This document shows positions 9,363-18,207 of a DNA stretch of 64,000 nt, in pieces. Where the stretch lies: NCBI RefSeq assembly GCF_016924835.1, contig NZ_CP070480.1:62001-126000 (forward strand), read 5' to 3'. Made by a program: the position numbers and the translations under genes. Every line of letters starts with the position of its first letter. Position 1 is the stretch's first letter. This stretch comes from Rothia sp. ZJ932. Lineage in GTDB: Bacteria; Actinomycetota; Actinomycetes; Actinomycetales; Micrococcaceae. The notes under the pieces are model-generated. The model saw only the letters and a list, made by a program, of their open reading frames with translations, was not told where the DNA came from and ran no database searches.

Positions 9363-9840
9363 AGTAGAAAGTGTCAGTAGCTCATCCTGGGGAACTGCTG
9401 GTTTGTTTTCTACTAGCGCGTACGTGCGAAGTGAAGTGCTGATGACTTCGTGCAACTGGGCAAGCAATGCGGTAACAGGTTGGGGAATCTGTTACCGCAA
9501 GCAAGGAGCGACGCTGAAGTCACATGCTACTGGGGAGTAGCCTGTTGGCTCCGGCAATGTCGTTGCTCTGACCCGCACCGCTATGGGGATAGTCGGTACG
9601 AGCAGAACCTGCTGCAGGTGGATACCTCGGGGAAAGATAACCTCCTGCAACCTTTAAGTTCCACGATGCTGTGGAGCTCATTGGCTAATCATTGGGGAAT
9701 GACTAGCGCATACAACACCGGTAAAGGCCCGGTGATCGCTCCGTTAGGGTGCGGTCGCCGGGTCTTCTCCATACCCCGCACAAGCCCCTTAAAGGTGTTC
9801 TCGCTCTCATAATGCCCTTTTTGGCGAAAAGCAGTGTAGG
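9363..9840 (+). ncRNA. Candidate large structured RNA with repeated GGGG loops
   Basis: No convincing protein frame, but hairpins follow one another: AGTAGAAA/TTTCTACT (9363/9407) around CAGTAG/CTGCTG; CGAAGT/ACTTCG (9427/9445); a perfect 11-bp stem TGCGGTAACAG/CTGTTACCGCA (9468/9489); GCTACT-gggg-AGTAGC (9526); ACCGCTAT-gggg-ATAG(t)CGGT (9577); TCATT-gggg-AATGA (9689); and GC-rich pairing near 9727-9763. GGGGA occurs six times in or near loops (9389, 9482, 9532, 9585, 9629, 9694). CCCC runs near 9317, 9773 and 9785 could pair with them. RNase P, tmRNA and SRP signature sequences are absent. Strand is assumed from the downstream csp gene and ends are approximate. Confidence 0.55.
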
Positions 9841-9917
9841 CTAAAGGAAGTGCTCATCGGTTGATGTTGTAAGTATTTTAGAAGCATTGTAGTTTTTGAT
9901 TTTTTTGCGTTTCATCC

Positions 9918-9977
9918 ACTGGAAAACATGAGAGCACGACCTTCGCGTTCGAGGTTTGAACGCAGGAAATTTCCAGT
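9918..9977 (+). promoter_or_regulatory. Folded 5' leader of the cold-shock gene
   Basis: ACTGGAAA (9918-9925) pairs with TTTCCAGT (9970-9977) and encloses a second stem, GCGTTC (9945-9950) with GAACGC (9958-9963). The ribosome site AAGGA starts right after the outer stem. Long leaders that change fold with temperature are typical of csp mRNAs, so a thermosensor role is a reasonable inference. Confidence 0.5.
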
Positions 9978-9991
9978 AAGGAATAACAAAA

Positions 9992-10198
9992 ATGGCTACA
10001 GGTATCGTCAAATGGTTTAACGCTGAAAAAGGCTACGGATTCATCCAGCCCGACGACGGATCAGAAGATCTGTTCGCTCACTTCTCAGCAATCAACTCAA
10101 ACGGCTTCCGTTCACTCGAAGAAGGTCAGTCCGTTGCATACGACCCCGAGCAGGGTCAGCGCGGCATGCAGGCAGCTAACATTACTGTCCTGAGCTAA
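9992..10198 (+). CDS. cspA: Cold-shock protein, CspA family
   Basis: A 68-residue single cold-shock domain. RNP1 is present as KGYGFIQ and RNP2 as DLFAHFSAI; the N-terminus [16 protein letters not shown] is canonical. It binds single-stranded RNA/DNA and acts as an RNA chaperone. The ATG follows AAGGAATAACAAAA. It is monocistronic with a folded leader upstream and a strong terminator 13 bases after the stop. Whether it is cold-induced or constitutive cannot be told. Confidence 0.95.
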   Translation: MATGIVKWFNAEKGYGFIQPDDGSEDLFAHFSAINSNGFRSLEEGQSVAYDPEQGQRGMQAANITVLS

Positions 10199-10210
10199 TA
10201 AGCTTTTATG

Positions 10211-10248
10211 AAAATCCCCACCCTCCAAAGGCGGGTGGGGATTTTTTG
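10211..10248 (+). terminator. Rho-independent terminator of the cold-shock gene
   Basis: AAAATCCCCACC and GGGTGGGGATTTTTT form a GC-rich stem followed by a T run. Confidence 0.9.
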
Positions 10249-10290
10249 TGTACTGAATGAAAGTCTTGCGGAGGGTATGAAATTGTCTCC

Positions 10291-10343
10291 GTGGTTATTT
10301 ACATTTCCCCGTACTTTAACCACGGGGAAATGTAAATAACCAC
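10291..10343. repeat. Long perfect palindrome between convergent genes
   Basis: The left arm at 10291-10312 and the right arm at 10322-10343 are perfect complements over 22 bases (core TTATTTACATTTCCCC), with a 9-base loop. It separates the cold-shock gene from the convergent sucrase/ferredoxin-like gene and probably ends transcription of the latter. Confidence 0.75.
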
Positions 10344-10352
10344 GGGGAGAAG

Positions 10353-11300
10353 TCAAACCGTTTCTGCCAGGCTTACTAGCTCTACACTCTTTCCTGGCTT
10401 AGGGGCTTTGCCGCAGGATGCATAAACCTCCGGCAGGGTGCGGGTGGCCGTGGTTGCTACCCAGCTTCTACCGTTTGTGTGGCTGATGCTCACCTTCATC
10501 AACTCATTATGGTTGTTTTCTGGTGTTTCACGTGAAACATAAAGATCGTTCATGCCAGCAGGCTCACCCTGTTCAACCAACAAAGACCTCACCGCAAGGT
10601 CAGCCACCTGTTCCTCAGGTGTGTAGCAGGAGCGTCCGCGCAGTCCTTCGAGTTCAGGGGCATCCCCGCGATGGAGAGCCTCGAAAGTCGCCCGTGCGCT
10701 GGCTGGGCTGAGTCTGCCGTAGGTGTAACCGGTGGGCAGAAAAATAGCGACCGGGGCAAACCGATGCCCTCCGGTGTGGGAACACTCCCAAATATTCTCA
10801 TCGGGAAAAGCCGCATCAAGTGCCGACGCAATGGGACGACCAAACACTGCGCAGCAACGATCACGTTTGGAATGGGCGCACAGAAGGGCAAGAGTTTGCC
10901 CGGTTTCTTGCGCCCCGACAGTGGGCAGAAGGTGCGGAGCATCAAGGGGCAGGTGCAGTAAATCCTCCGGCGAATCGACGGTGAGTTCGTACAGTTTTTC
11001 TGCGCCCGGCTGGGTGACTGCTACAAAGACTCGACGAGAGTTGTGAGTATCAATCTGACCGGCGCGTCCGGGTTTGCGAATCAAAAGCAGGCGCGCACCG
11101 GCGTCCCTCATCTTGTGGGTGAGCGCAGCAGAAAGCTCGGCACCAAAGGTAGTGCCATCGAGAATATCTTTGCCCCAGTTACCGGGGTGCTCCAAGCAGA
11201 CCCAGACAGTCTCAGTAGATGCTGTGCCCGGTAAGGGTTCGGCGTTGAGCAGTGAACAGGAGTCAGCGGGGGAGGTGCGAGGTGAACTCATGCCTCTCAC
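10353..11300 (-). CDS. Sucrase/ferredoxin-like family protein
   Basis: 315 residues with the thioredoxin-like ferredoxin core of the Suc_Fer-like family. CAHSKRDRCCAVFGRP around residue 155 and ECSHTGGHRFAPVAIFLPTG around residue 185 carry the Cys and His residues expected for a [2Fe-2S] cluster. The biochemical role of this family in actinobacteria is poorly defined; electron transfer is inferred. The start is GTG at 11300 or ATG at 11291; neither has an ideal ribosome site. A perfect parS palindrome lies within the gene. Confidence 0.8.
   Translation of the reverse strand: MRGMSSPRTSPADSCSLLNAEPLPGTASTETVWVCLEHPGNWGKDILDGTTFGAELSAALTHKMRDAGARLLLIRKPGRAGQIDTHNSRRVFVAVTQPGAEKLYELTVDSPEDLLHLPLDAPHLLPTVGAQETGQTLALLCAHSKRDRCCAVFGRPIASALDAAFPDENIWECSHTGGHRFAPVAIFLPTGYTYGRLSPASARATFEALHRGDAPELEGLRGRSCYTPEEQVADLAVRSLLVEQGEPAGMNDLYVSRETPENNHNELMKVSISHTNGRSWVATTATRTLPEVYASCGKAPKPGKSVELVSLAETV
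10524..10539. promoter_or_regulatory. Perfect parS site
   Basis: TGTTTCACGTGAAACA matches the bacterial parS consensus at all 16 positions. ParB-type proteins load here and spread, organising the origin region for segregation. Confidence 0.88.
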
Positions 11301-11397
11301 TTTACCGCCGCTGCGCTCGGGAGGGAGCGGGTTTTGTATATTTCATCTGCGGTTCAAGAGAGTTAGGTAGTTTGAGCTGCTTGGTAAGCTGGTGGGC

Positions 11398-11781
11398 ATG
11401 GCAAGTGAAGAAACGAAACCCGTTCGGGTAGACGCCTGGTTGTGGGCGGTGCGTATTTTCAAGACGCGCGGGCTAGCCACGGACGAGTGCAAGGCTGGGC
11501 ACGTTCGCGTCAACGATGAGCACGTGAAACCTTCGCAGAAGCTGCGTATTGGCGATGTGGTGCGCGTGCGCTACCCGGGCTGGGAGAAGGTGCTTAAGGT
11601 CGAGAAGATGCTTGCCAAGCGAGTGGGTGCGCCGGTGGCGGTGACCTGTTATGAAGACTTATCAGAACCTCGACCTGCTTATTTCAGCGCCGGTGTTCCC
11701 CGGCGTGATCGCGGTACCGGCAGACCGACCAAGTTAGAGCGCCGCAAGCTCAATGACCTGCGCGGTTATGAGAAACAGTAA
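11398..11781 (+). CDS. S4-domain RNA-binding protein, HslR/Hsp15-like
   Basis: 127 residues. The S4 fold spans residues about 8-60 (VRVDAWLWAVRIFKTRGLA, then CKAGHVRVNDEHVKPSQKLRIGD). It is followed by a basic tail, RGTGRPTKLERRKLNDLRGY. Hsp15 relatives bind stalled 50S subunits carrying nascent chains. I chose ATG at 11398 over GTG at 11392. The stop TAA overlaps the ATG of the following GNAT remnant, showing that the two were once translationally coupled. Confidence 0.88.
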   Translation: MASEETKPVRVDAWLWAVRIFKTRGLATDECKAGHVRVNDEHVKPSQKLRIGDVVRVRYPGWEKVLKVEKMLAKRVGAPVAVTCYEDLSEPRPAYFSAGVPRRDRGTGRPTKLERRKLNDLRGYEKQ

Positions 11782-12041
11782 TGACCATAATCTACCGTTT
11801 AGCGACCCTTACTGATGCGCCTGCTCTTGCTGCTGTGGTGCAAGCGTGAACGTTTGGTTTGTGGGCGGTAAGAGACCACGAGCCTTGGTTTGAACCGTTT
11901 TGTTGGTGAATCAGCGCAGTTCTGAGGAACCCCCCGGTAGCAAGCTCGCCATGCTCTCGTCCATCGCGAAGGCGAAACTGACCGGTGAGCGTCCCTCGTG
12001 GAACCAGCGGAACTATTGCACTCTCGGCTAGGGTTGATGGA
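11781..12041 (+). pseudogene. Remnant of a GNAT acetyltransferase gene
   Basis: ATG at 11781 overlaps the previous stop. The first 22 codons (TIIYRLATLTDAPALAAVVQ) are a typical GNAT start, then a TGA interrupts. Further fragments appear in other frames, such as AVRDHEPWFEPFCW near 11865 and ALVHREGETDR near 11953. Frames shift at least twice and most of the domain is gone. Confidence 0.45.
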
Positions 12042-13382
12042 GTGAAAACCTCTACGCCCTCCCTCAATCGCCAGATTCTCGCCCTCGCTGTACCGGCTTT
12101 TGGTGCCCTCATCGCTGAGCCGCTTTTTGTGATGGCTGATTCTGCTATCATCGGTCACTTGGGCACCCCGCAGCTTGCCGGGCTAACCCTCGGTTCTACA
12201 GTGGTGCAAACCATTGTTGGCTTGGCTGTTTTCTTGAGCTATTCCACCACTCCGGCGGTTGCGCGCGCGTTTGGTTCCGGTGATTTGAAGAGGGCATACA
12301 CGGCAGGACGCGATGGGTTGGTCACAGCCTTGATGCTGGGAGTTTTGGTAGCAGGTGCCCTCTGGCTAACTGCGCCGGGTCTCATCACAGCACTGGGTGG
12401 CACCGGTGAGATGCACACTTTTGGCGTGGACTATTTACGCTGGTCACTGCCGGGACTGCCAGCTATGCTCGCGGTGCTTGCTGCGGTGGGCGTCCTGCGC
12501 GGTATGCAAGACACCAAAACCCCGCTCTACGTTGCCACTGGTGGCGCGGTGCTCAACGCCGGGCTGAACTGGGTACTGGTCTACCCTGCGGGTATGGGGG
12601 TTGCAGGTTCGGCGCTGGGAACATCGGCGGTGCAATGGCTCATGGCGCTAGTCTTGGGAGCAATGGTGGTGCGTGGCATGCGCGCCCATCATGTCTCAGC
12701 ATTACCGGGAATAACCGGGGTGGCGGGGGTGTTGCGCGTGGGGTCTTGGTTGATGTTGCGCACACTTTCAATGCGCATCGCCCTACTTGCCACCGTGTTT
12801 GTGGTGACCGCCCAAGGTGCTGAAAACCTCGCGGCATACCAACTGGTGCTCACCTTCTTCAACTTCCTCGCCTTTGCTCTAGACTCTCTTGCAATCGCTG
12901 CCCAAGCCCTGCTGGGCAAAGAACTCGGCGCTCGCAATCTTGACCGGCCCGCAGAGCGCGATGCAGTGGTCGTTCTCAAGGATCGCCTGGTGCGCTGGGC
13001 ACTCGGATTTGGCCTAGTCACAGCCCTGTTATGCCCGTTAGTTGGGTTCTTCGCAGCACCGCTTTTCACCTCTGATTCTCAGGTGCAACACCTCTTTGCG
13101 CTCGCCATGCTGGTGGTTGCGGTGGGGCAGCCACTCGCGTCCTACGTCTTCATTCTCGACGGTGTTCTCATCGGCGCCCAAGACGTGCGCTACCTAGCAC
13201 TTGCCTCCCTGCTCAACGCGGTGGTTTACCTGCCCATGCTGGTAGCTGTGTACCTGATTTTCTCGGGCAGCGCATCTGTTGCCGGCTTCATCTGGCTCTG
13301 GGTTTCCTACGCCCTTGGCTACATGGGAATACGCGCTCTCACCCTGGGGCACCGTGCTCGCCAGGGCGTGTGGATTAAGTAA
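12042..13382 (+). CDS. MATE family multidrug efflux protein (DinF-like)
   Basis: About 446 residues with twelve predicted hydrophobic segments; exports cationic compounds in exchange for Na+ or H+. [20 protein letters not shown] at the start and [20 protein letters not shown] in the middle are typical of the DinF branch common in actinobacteria. I place the start at GTG 12042 ([10 protein letters not shown]). The frame also stays open to GTG 11985, which would add 19 atypical residues overlapping the GNAT remnant. Confidence 0.9.
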   Translation: MKTSTPSLNRQILALAVPAFGALIAEPLFVMADSAIIGHLGTPQLAGLTLGSTVVQTIVGLAVFLSYSTTPAVARAFGSGDLKRAYTAGRDGLVTALMLGVLVAGALWLTAPGLITALGGTGEMHTFGVDYLRWSLPGLPAMLAVLAAVGVLRGMQDTKTPLYVATGGAVLNAGLNWVLVYPAGMGVAGSALGTSAVQWLMALVLGAMVVRGMRAHHVSALPGITGVAGVLRVGSWLMLRTLSMRIALLATVFVVTAQGAENLAAYQLVLTFFNFLAFALDSLAIAAQALLGKELGARNLDRPAERDAVVVLKDRLVRWALGFGLVTALLCPLVGFFAAPLFTSDSQVQHLFALAMLVVAVGQPLASYVFILDGVLIGAQDVRYLALASLLNAVVYLPMLVAVYLIFSGSASVAGFIWLWVSYALGYMGIRALTLGHRARQGVWIK

Positions 13383-13449
13383 GGACGCATCCGACCGCCG
13401 GCAGGGTGCGCGGCAGAGGAACCGAAATCGCGTGCTATGGTTAAACTCC

Positions 13450-14943
13450 ATGGTGAATAAAATTGGTTTTGACCGTGAGAAGTACATCGAAATGCAGTCC
13501 GCTCATATCAAGGAGCGTCGAGAGCAGATCGGTGGCAAGCTTTACCTCGAAATGGGCGGCAAACTATTTGACGACATGCACGCCTCTCGTGTGCTGCCGG
13601 GGTTCACACCCGATAACAAGATCGCGATGCTCGATCACATTCGCGACGAAGTTGAGATTCTAATTTGCATCAACGCCAAAGATCTCGAACGTAACAAAAT
13701 CCGCGCTGACTTGGGTATTTCCTACGAAGACGACGTTTTGCGTCTGGTAGATGTTTTCCGTGAGCGCGGTTTTTTGGTGGAGCACATTGTGCTGACTCAG
13801 ATGGAAGACGACGACCGCAAGGCTGTTGCTTTCAAGGAGCGTTTGGAGCGTCTGGGGCTGAAGGTTGCCCGTCACCGTGTGATTCCCGGTTACCCCGCAA
13901 ACACTGATTTGATTGTGTCTGAAGAGGGACTGGGGCAAAACGAATTTTCTGAGACCACCCGCGATTTGGTGGTTGTAACCGCGCCGGGCCCCGGCTCAGG
14001 TAAACTGGCTACCGCGCTTTCGCAGATGTATCACGAACGCAAACGCGGTGTTGAGGCCGGTTACGCGAAGTTCGAGACTTTCCCCATTTGGAACCTTCCT
14101 CTAGAACACCCCGTCAACCTGGCTTACGAGGCGGCAACCGTTGACCTCAATGACGCCAACGTGATTGACCACTTCCACCTGAGCGCCTACGGCGAGTCAA
14201 CGGTTAATTACAACCGTGACGTTGAAGCATTCCCGTTGCTGAAAACCATGCTGGAGAAGCTGACCGGCACCACCCCCTACCAGTCACCGACCGATATGGG
14301 TGTAAACATGGCGGGTAACTGCATTACGGACGATGCCGCTTGCCGTCGCGCGTCCGAGCAGGAGATCATTCGCCGCTACTATAAGGCGCTGGTTGATGAA
14401 GCGCGTGAGGGTCTGGATTCTACCCAGTCTGACCGTGCCGCTATTGTTATGGCGAAGGCTGGCATCAAGTCAACTGACCGCATGGTGGTTGAGCCCGCCC
14501 GCAAGCGTGAGGAAGAGACCCAACTGCCCGGCGCTGCAATTGAACTGCCAGATGGCACTATCGTTACCGGTCGTACCAGCGATTTGCTGGGTTGTTCATC
14601 GGCGATGCTGCTGAACGCACTCAAGCACCTGGCCGGTATTGACGATGAGGCACACCTGCTCTCACCCGAGTCGATTGCTCCGATTCAGAGCCTAAAAACT
14701 GAGCACTTGGGCAGCACTAACCCGCGTCTGCACACAGACGAGGTGCTGATTGCACTGACCGTTTCAGCAGCTACAAATGCGGACGCGCGTGCCGCCCTAG
14801 AGCAGTTGAAGAACCTGCGCGGCGCTGATGTTCACACCACCACCATTCTGGGTTCGGTTGATGAGGGAATCTTCCGCAACCTCGGTGTGCTGGTGACCAG
14901 CGACCCGAAGTTCCAGCGTAAGAGCCTCTACCAGAAGCGATAA
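13450..14943 (+). CDS. DUF1846 domain-containing protein
   Basis: 497 residues from ATG 13450 ([16 protein letters not shown]), full length for DUF1846. The frame is open further upstream (to 13279), but that part overlaps the MATE gene and is not family-like. Family signatures are present: [40 protein letters not shown] with a P-loop-like turn near residue 180, [20 protein letters not shown], and [13 protein letters not shown]. The family is widespread in Firmicutes and actinobacteria, with solved structures but no settled function. Confidence 0.92.
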   Translation: MVNKIGFDREKYIEMQSAHIKERREQIGGKLYLEMGGKLFDDMHASRVLPGFTPDNKIAMLDHIRDEVEILICINAKDLERNKIRADLGISYEDDVLRLVDVFRERGFLVEHIVLTQMEDDDRKAVAFKERLERLGLKVARHRVIPGYPANTDLIVSEEGLGQNEFSETTRDLVVVTAPGPGSGKLATALSQMYHERKRGVEAGYAKFETFPIWNLPLEHPVNLAYEAATVDLNDANVIDHFHLSAYGESTVNYNRDVEAFPLLKTMLEKLTGTTPYQSPTDMGVNMAGNCITDDAACRRASEQEIIRRYYKALVDEAREGLDSTQSDRAAIVMAKAGIKSTDRMVVEPARKREEETQLPGAAIELPDGTIVTGRTSDLLGCSSAMLLNALKHLAGIDDEAHLLSPESIAPIQSLKTEHLGSTNPRLHTDEVLIALTVSAATNADARAALEQLKNLRGADVHTTTILGSVDEGIFRNLGVLVTSDPKFQRKSLYQKR

Positions 14944-14953
14944 ACCCTTACCG

Positions 14954-15020
14954 CCGAGATCCTGATGTGTTGTCGAGATCCTGTTTTATGTCAGGATCTC
15001 GGCGATTAATCAGGATCTCG
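14954..15020. repeat. Palindromic intergenic repeat, family A (copy 2)
   Basis: CCGAGATCCTGAT at 14954 and CGAGATCCTG at 14974, followed by inverted TCAGGATCTCGGCGA and ATCAGGATCTCG. It shares the GAGATCCTGAT core with the repeat at 4840 and sits just after the DUF1846 stop. Confidence 0.7.
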
Positions 15021-15090
15021 CTGTTTAAGGATGCGGATAGCGGGTAGGGTTAAAGCATCAGTTCGTCGTAGGGAGATTTAAGGGGTTGAG

Positions 15091-16017
15091 ATGGTGCTAG
15101 GTACTGTTTTGATTTTTCTGGGTCTGGTACTGCTGGGTGTTTTGGGCTTGATGTTGCTCATGAGTATTCTGGTGGTTCCGCAGTCAGATGTGTACGTGAT
15201 TGAGAAACTGGGTAAGTATCACCGCACTCTCTTCTCCGGTCTGCATTTTCGGATGCCGTTTGTTGACCGGGTTGCCTACAAGCAGACGCTGCGCGTGAAA
15301 GAGCTTGACCTGATGGTTGCAACAAAGACCAAGGACAACGTGTTCGTTCAGGTTCCTGTGAACGTGCAGTATTTCGTGAACGAGAACGAGCAGGATATTA
15401 AGAATTCGGTGTACCGCCTGTCTAACCCTGAGAACCAGATGCGTTCTTACATTCAGCAGAATATTGTGGGGTCACTGTCGAAGCTCGATCTTGATGAGGC
15501 GTACGGTTCACTGCACCAGGTTGGTCTTGCGCTGCAGGGTGAGCTGACCGAGAAGATTGGCGAGTACGGTTACGTTATTAAGGATACGAACGTCATTGAC
15601 GTTGACCCCGCGCCCGAGGTGAAGGACGCGATGAACCAGGTGAACGCGTCCGAACGTAAGCGTCAGGCACAGATTCTGACCGCCGAAGGTAACAAGGCTG
15701 CCGCGATTTTGGAAGCTGAAGCTGAGCGTGATGCGCGCCGTCTACGCGGTGAGGGTATCGCCCAGGAGGGCGACGAGATCGCTAAAGGCATGAAGGAGCG
15801 CATTGATAAGCTCAAAGACGCGGGCCTATCAGCCGAGGCTGCTGTGGAGTGGCTGAAGTTCAACGACGGCATCGCAGTCTATACTGCTTTAGCGTCGAGC
15901 AACAACGCCAAGATCATCATGATGGACAACAACCTGGGCCCGACCTCCGGTCGCCCCATGACCTCCGAAGACATCACCCGCAGCATCATTCGCGCGGACG
16001 AGGTACAGGGTAGGTAG
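15091..16017 (+). CDS. SPFH/band 7 (stomatin-like) membrane protein
   Basis: 308 residues. One N-terminal membrane segment (residues about 2-28), then a band 7 domain starting VVPQSDVYVIEKLGKYHRTL, with EAYGSLHQVGLALQ and PAPEVKDAMNQVNASERKRQ. A coiled coil rich in Ala, Glu and Arg (AEGNKAAAILEAEAERDARR) follows. Such proteins form membrane-associated rings and often scaffold proteases; no NfeD partner is adjacent. A strong terminator follows, so the gene is monocistronic. Confidence 0.9.
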   Translation: MVLGTVLIFLGLVLLGVLGLMLLMSILVVPQSDVYVIEKLGKYHRTLFSGLHFRMPFVDRVAYKQTLRVKELDLMVATKTKDNVFVQVPVNVQYFVNENEQDIKNSVYRLSNPENQMRSYIQQNIVGSLSKLDLDEAYGSLHQVGLALQGELTEKIGEYGYVIKDTNVIDVDPAPEVKDAMNQVNASERKRQAQILTAEGNKAAAILEAEAERDARRLRGEGIAQEGDEIAKGMKERIDKLKDAGLSAEAAVEWLKFNDGIAVYTALASSNNAKIIMMDNNLGPTSGRPMTSEDITRSIIRADEVQGR

Positions 16018-16042
16018 AGAGTATATATTACATTGATCTTTT

Positions 16043-16085
16043 ACGCGCTGCAGGGGCTGGCAGGTCTCCTGCAGCGCGTTTTATA
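16043..16085 (+). terminator. Rho-independent terminator after the SPFH gene
   Basis: ACGCGCTGCAGG (16043) pairs with CCTGCAGCGCGT (16068), followed by TTTTATA. Confidence 0.9.
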
Positions 16086-16103
16086 GGGGTGGAGGGAAAA
16101 TGG

Positions 16104-17108
16104 TTAGGGAGTGTGGAGTTTCCACAAAGGATCTTGTTCCCATCTATTGGGGAAACCCATCTGCGACTCTGTGAGAAAAGGAATGTCAGCCAAGTTGTCC
16201 TGCACTAGATTTGCGACGTTCTTCGACCAACTTGAACCCGGTGAGACAGCCTCAAGTGTATACGCTATACACGTCAAGGCACCGTATAATTTTTCACTCT
16301 GAGGTAACGGCAAGGAGCTTAGCTGAGGGATTTGTCTTAGTATAGGCGTACCGACAGGAGGTAACGAACAGTTCCAGATCCGGGCATGATGGGCCGCTTT
16401 GTTGCGTAGTACTGTTAACTGCCGTAGAACTGAAGCGAGAGGATGCGCGTCCCTATATGCGGAGTTTTGATTACTTGTTCGACGTATTGATGAAACGTCA
16501 AAACCTAATAAGTCAGCGATTTTTTCTTGTTCCGTGGTCTTCAACATACTATAAGTTTTAGACATATCGCTGAAATCTAGAACATCGGCGAGTACCCAGG
16601 GAGCTAGCAGAACACCATATTTTTCCACGTTGTGGTGAACTGATGTTCGTTCTCTTGAATTGAGGGATCTACTGATACGACCAGTCACTGTACTGATGAG
16701 CTGGTAGTGGTCAAACTCTTTGCGAGGGTTGATCCTAAAAGTATCTCTTTGATAGAAAGCGAGGGGACCCATCGCCCCTAATGTTTCTGCTAGCGCTGTT
16801 CGTCCGGCAATTTCTACTCTTTCGATGCCGTCGTGGACTAAAGTTCGAAGTTTTCTATCAAATTCGTAGAGTTTTACAATGTCTGAAAAATCTGTGTTTG
16901 GCTGGAACGTATCATCGCGAATTGGGGTTCTTTGTCCAGTGGATGCTGGATTCTCTGTGCGGCAGATGTACCAATATCCACTTAACCGATAATAACCAAC
17001 ATAGCTTAGCCACTGCTGCGCTTCAGCTGGGTCAATCAACATCCCGCGGCTCTTCAGTAGGTCAATTTGTTGGTTGATAGTGGTGTAAGGCTTAATCTGC
17101 GCATCCAT
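16104..17108 (-). CDS. Abi_2/AbiF-type abortive infection protein (HEPN)
   Basis: 334 residues. The N-terminus TTINQQIDLLKSRGMLI with LSYVGYYRLSGYW is the classic Abi_2 (AbiD/AbiF) signature. Near residue 230, LTVLRNKAAHHARIWN contains RNKAAH, an R-x4-H motif of the HEPN RNase superfamily. Members abort phage infection, probably by RNA cleavage, and some are controlled by an adjacent small RNA. The leader region here contains a terminator-like hairpin that could be such an RNA. Codon use is more AT-rich than its neighbours, consistent with transfer. Family is firm; activity is inferred. Confidence 0.9.
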   Translation of the reverse strand: MDAQIKPYTTINQQIDLLKSRGMLIDPAEAQQWLSYVGYYRLSGYWYICRTENPASTGQRTPIRDDTFQPNTDFSDIVKLYEFDRKLRTLVHDGIERVEIAGRTALAETLGAMGPLAFYQRDTFRINPRKEFDHYQLISTVTGRISRSLNSRERTSVHHNVEKYGVLLAPWVLADVLDFSDMSKTYSMLKTTEQEKIADLLGFDVSSIRRTSNQNSAYRDAHPLASVLRQLTVLRNKAAHHARIWNCSLPPVGTPILRQIPQLSSLPLPQSEKLYGALTCIAYTLEAVSPGSSWSKNVANLVQDNLADIPFLTESQMGFPNRWEQDPLWKLHTP

Positions 17109-17117
17109 AGTTTTAAG

Positions 17118-17240
17118 GTAGCAGAAAAGAAATCCAGCCCACTCCAGAGAAACGAGTTTCTCCGTGCGGGCTGAACGATTAATACATACTTTACATGTAT
17201 CTGTGGATAAATGCCATATTTATGTAGATTATGTGCATCA
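17118..17240 (-). ncRNA. Possible small RNA upstream of the Abi gene
   Basis: Read on the minus strand: AT-rich promoter-like sequence near 17225-17240, a hairpin ATACAT-gtaaagt-ATGTAT, then a two-part hairpin with AGCCC/GGGCT (17168/17136) enclosing GAGAAAC-tc-GTTTCTC (17162-17147), followed by GGATTTCTTTTC. This ends just before the Abi_2 start. It could be a terminator-ended antitoxin-like RNA or an attenuating leader. Conserved RNAs are known next to abiF genes; I cannot align this one to them. Confidence 0.4.
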
Positions 17241-17359
17241 CGAGGTCTCGTGCGGACGCGTGGGCCGGCTGTGCGGGTTCCCGATCTTTTCACGATCTTC
17301 TTGGGGGCTGGATCCAGCCTGAACGACCATGATGTTCCTAGCGTTGAGAGAAGGGCATC

Positions 17360-17890
17360 ATGGATTTATTGCACGTAGTTTCAGTAGACAGTGACTTTGG
17401 GAAGGCTCTACTCATTGCGGGCAGGCGGGTAACGCCCGAAACTTTTACGCCCTTCATCCGCACATGCCGGGTCACCCAGCAACTTGTAGTTTTCTACGGT
17501 GCTGGCACGCTGCATCCGGCAGTGAGTGACGATGTAGTGACTGCTTTTTGCGATGAGGTAGGCACCCGTCAGCCTGTAAGTAGATGGTGCGACGCAGTGT
17601 CTTTTACCGAGATGCAGAGAGCAAGACTACTCAGGCAAGTCGCGCTCGCACAACGTTTGGTGGGTGAACACGCCGTAGGTATAGAAGACGCAGCGCGAAC
17701 TTCCGAGGTATTGGGTTTTGCGCTCGCCCTCTTGGGGTCTGTAGACCGTGATTTCGGTGCCCCTTCCCTCATCTACAATGGATGCCTTGTCATAAGCCAA
17801 CTGGAATGGGTATCAAGGCACCTACTCACCGGAGGCACAGAAGTTCTTGTAATTACAGGTTTCCACGCTCGGTGGTGTGAAGAAAAATGA
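17360..17890 (+). CDS. Hypothetical protein in defence-like island
   Basis: 176 residues, no membrane segment or signal peptide. I do not recognise it. It starts DLLHVVSVDSDFGKALLIAG and contains FYGAGTLHPAVSDDVVTAFC. ATG 17360 follows AGAAGGGCATC. It lies divergently from the Abi_2 gene with about 250 bases between, which include a perfect palindrome GGCTGGATCCAGCC at 17306, and upstream of the helicase gene. Confidence 0.55.
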   Translation: MDLLHVVSVDSDFGKALLIAGRRVTPETFTPFIRTCRVTQQLVVFYGAGTLHPAVSDDVVTAFCDEVGTRQPVSRWCDAVSFTEMQRARLLRQVALAQRLVGEHAVGIEDAARTSEVLGFALALLGSVDRDFGAPSLIYNGCLVISQLEWVSRHLLTGGTEVLVITGFHARWCEEK

Positions 17891-17945
17891 GTGCCCACCG
17901 GGCAGCCTACTCGACGAAGAAGAAGCAAAAATCTAAGCTGCTTGT

Positions 17946-18068
17946 ATGAGTAATGCGAACGAAAAATTACCTTATGGGCTTTATGAACTTGCGAAGTCAC
18001 ATCAAAACCTTGCACTAAGTATTCCAGAAGACGCGGAGTGGTCAGAAACAGTTTGTCGACGCAGATGA
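17946..18068 (+). pseudogene. Frameshifted N-terminal piece of the helicase gene
   Basis: ATG at 17946 opens SNANEKLPYGLYELAKSHQN and continues to a TGA at 18066. In the next frame the sequence continues naturally from about 18046 as QFVDADDALHIPSLSRYVAE straight into the helicase frame. A single-base change near 18046-18051 (GAAACAGTTTG) would join them. The downstream frame has no ATG or GTG before TTG 18208. Confidence 0.7.
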
Positions 18069-18207
18069 CGCTCTGCATATCCCCTCACTATCGCGCTATG
18101 TTGCTGAGCGAATTACTCATCACCTTGAACAAGCAACGCCTAAAGAACGTGTAGCAATCGTTAATTCTCTACTGAGTCAGTTAGGGTCTGAGCTAGGCGA
18201 AGACAGG

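Noticed and set aside
9450-9812. 120-residue + frame inside the structured region
   Set aside because: No ribosome site, odd composition, and it crosses many strong hairpins; better explained as RNA.
9363-9840. RNase P RNA, tmRNA or SRP RNA as identity of the structured region
   Set aside because: The conserved cores GAGGAAAGTCC, a tmRNA 3' acceptor end, and the SRP GGAAGCAGCC-type loop are all absent.
11517-11532. Third parS-like sequence (GAGCACGTGAAACC)
   Set aside because: Only the right half matches the consensus.
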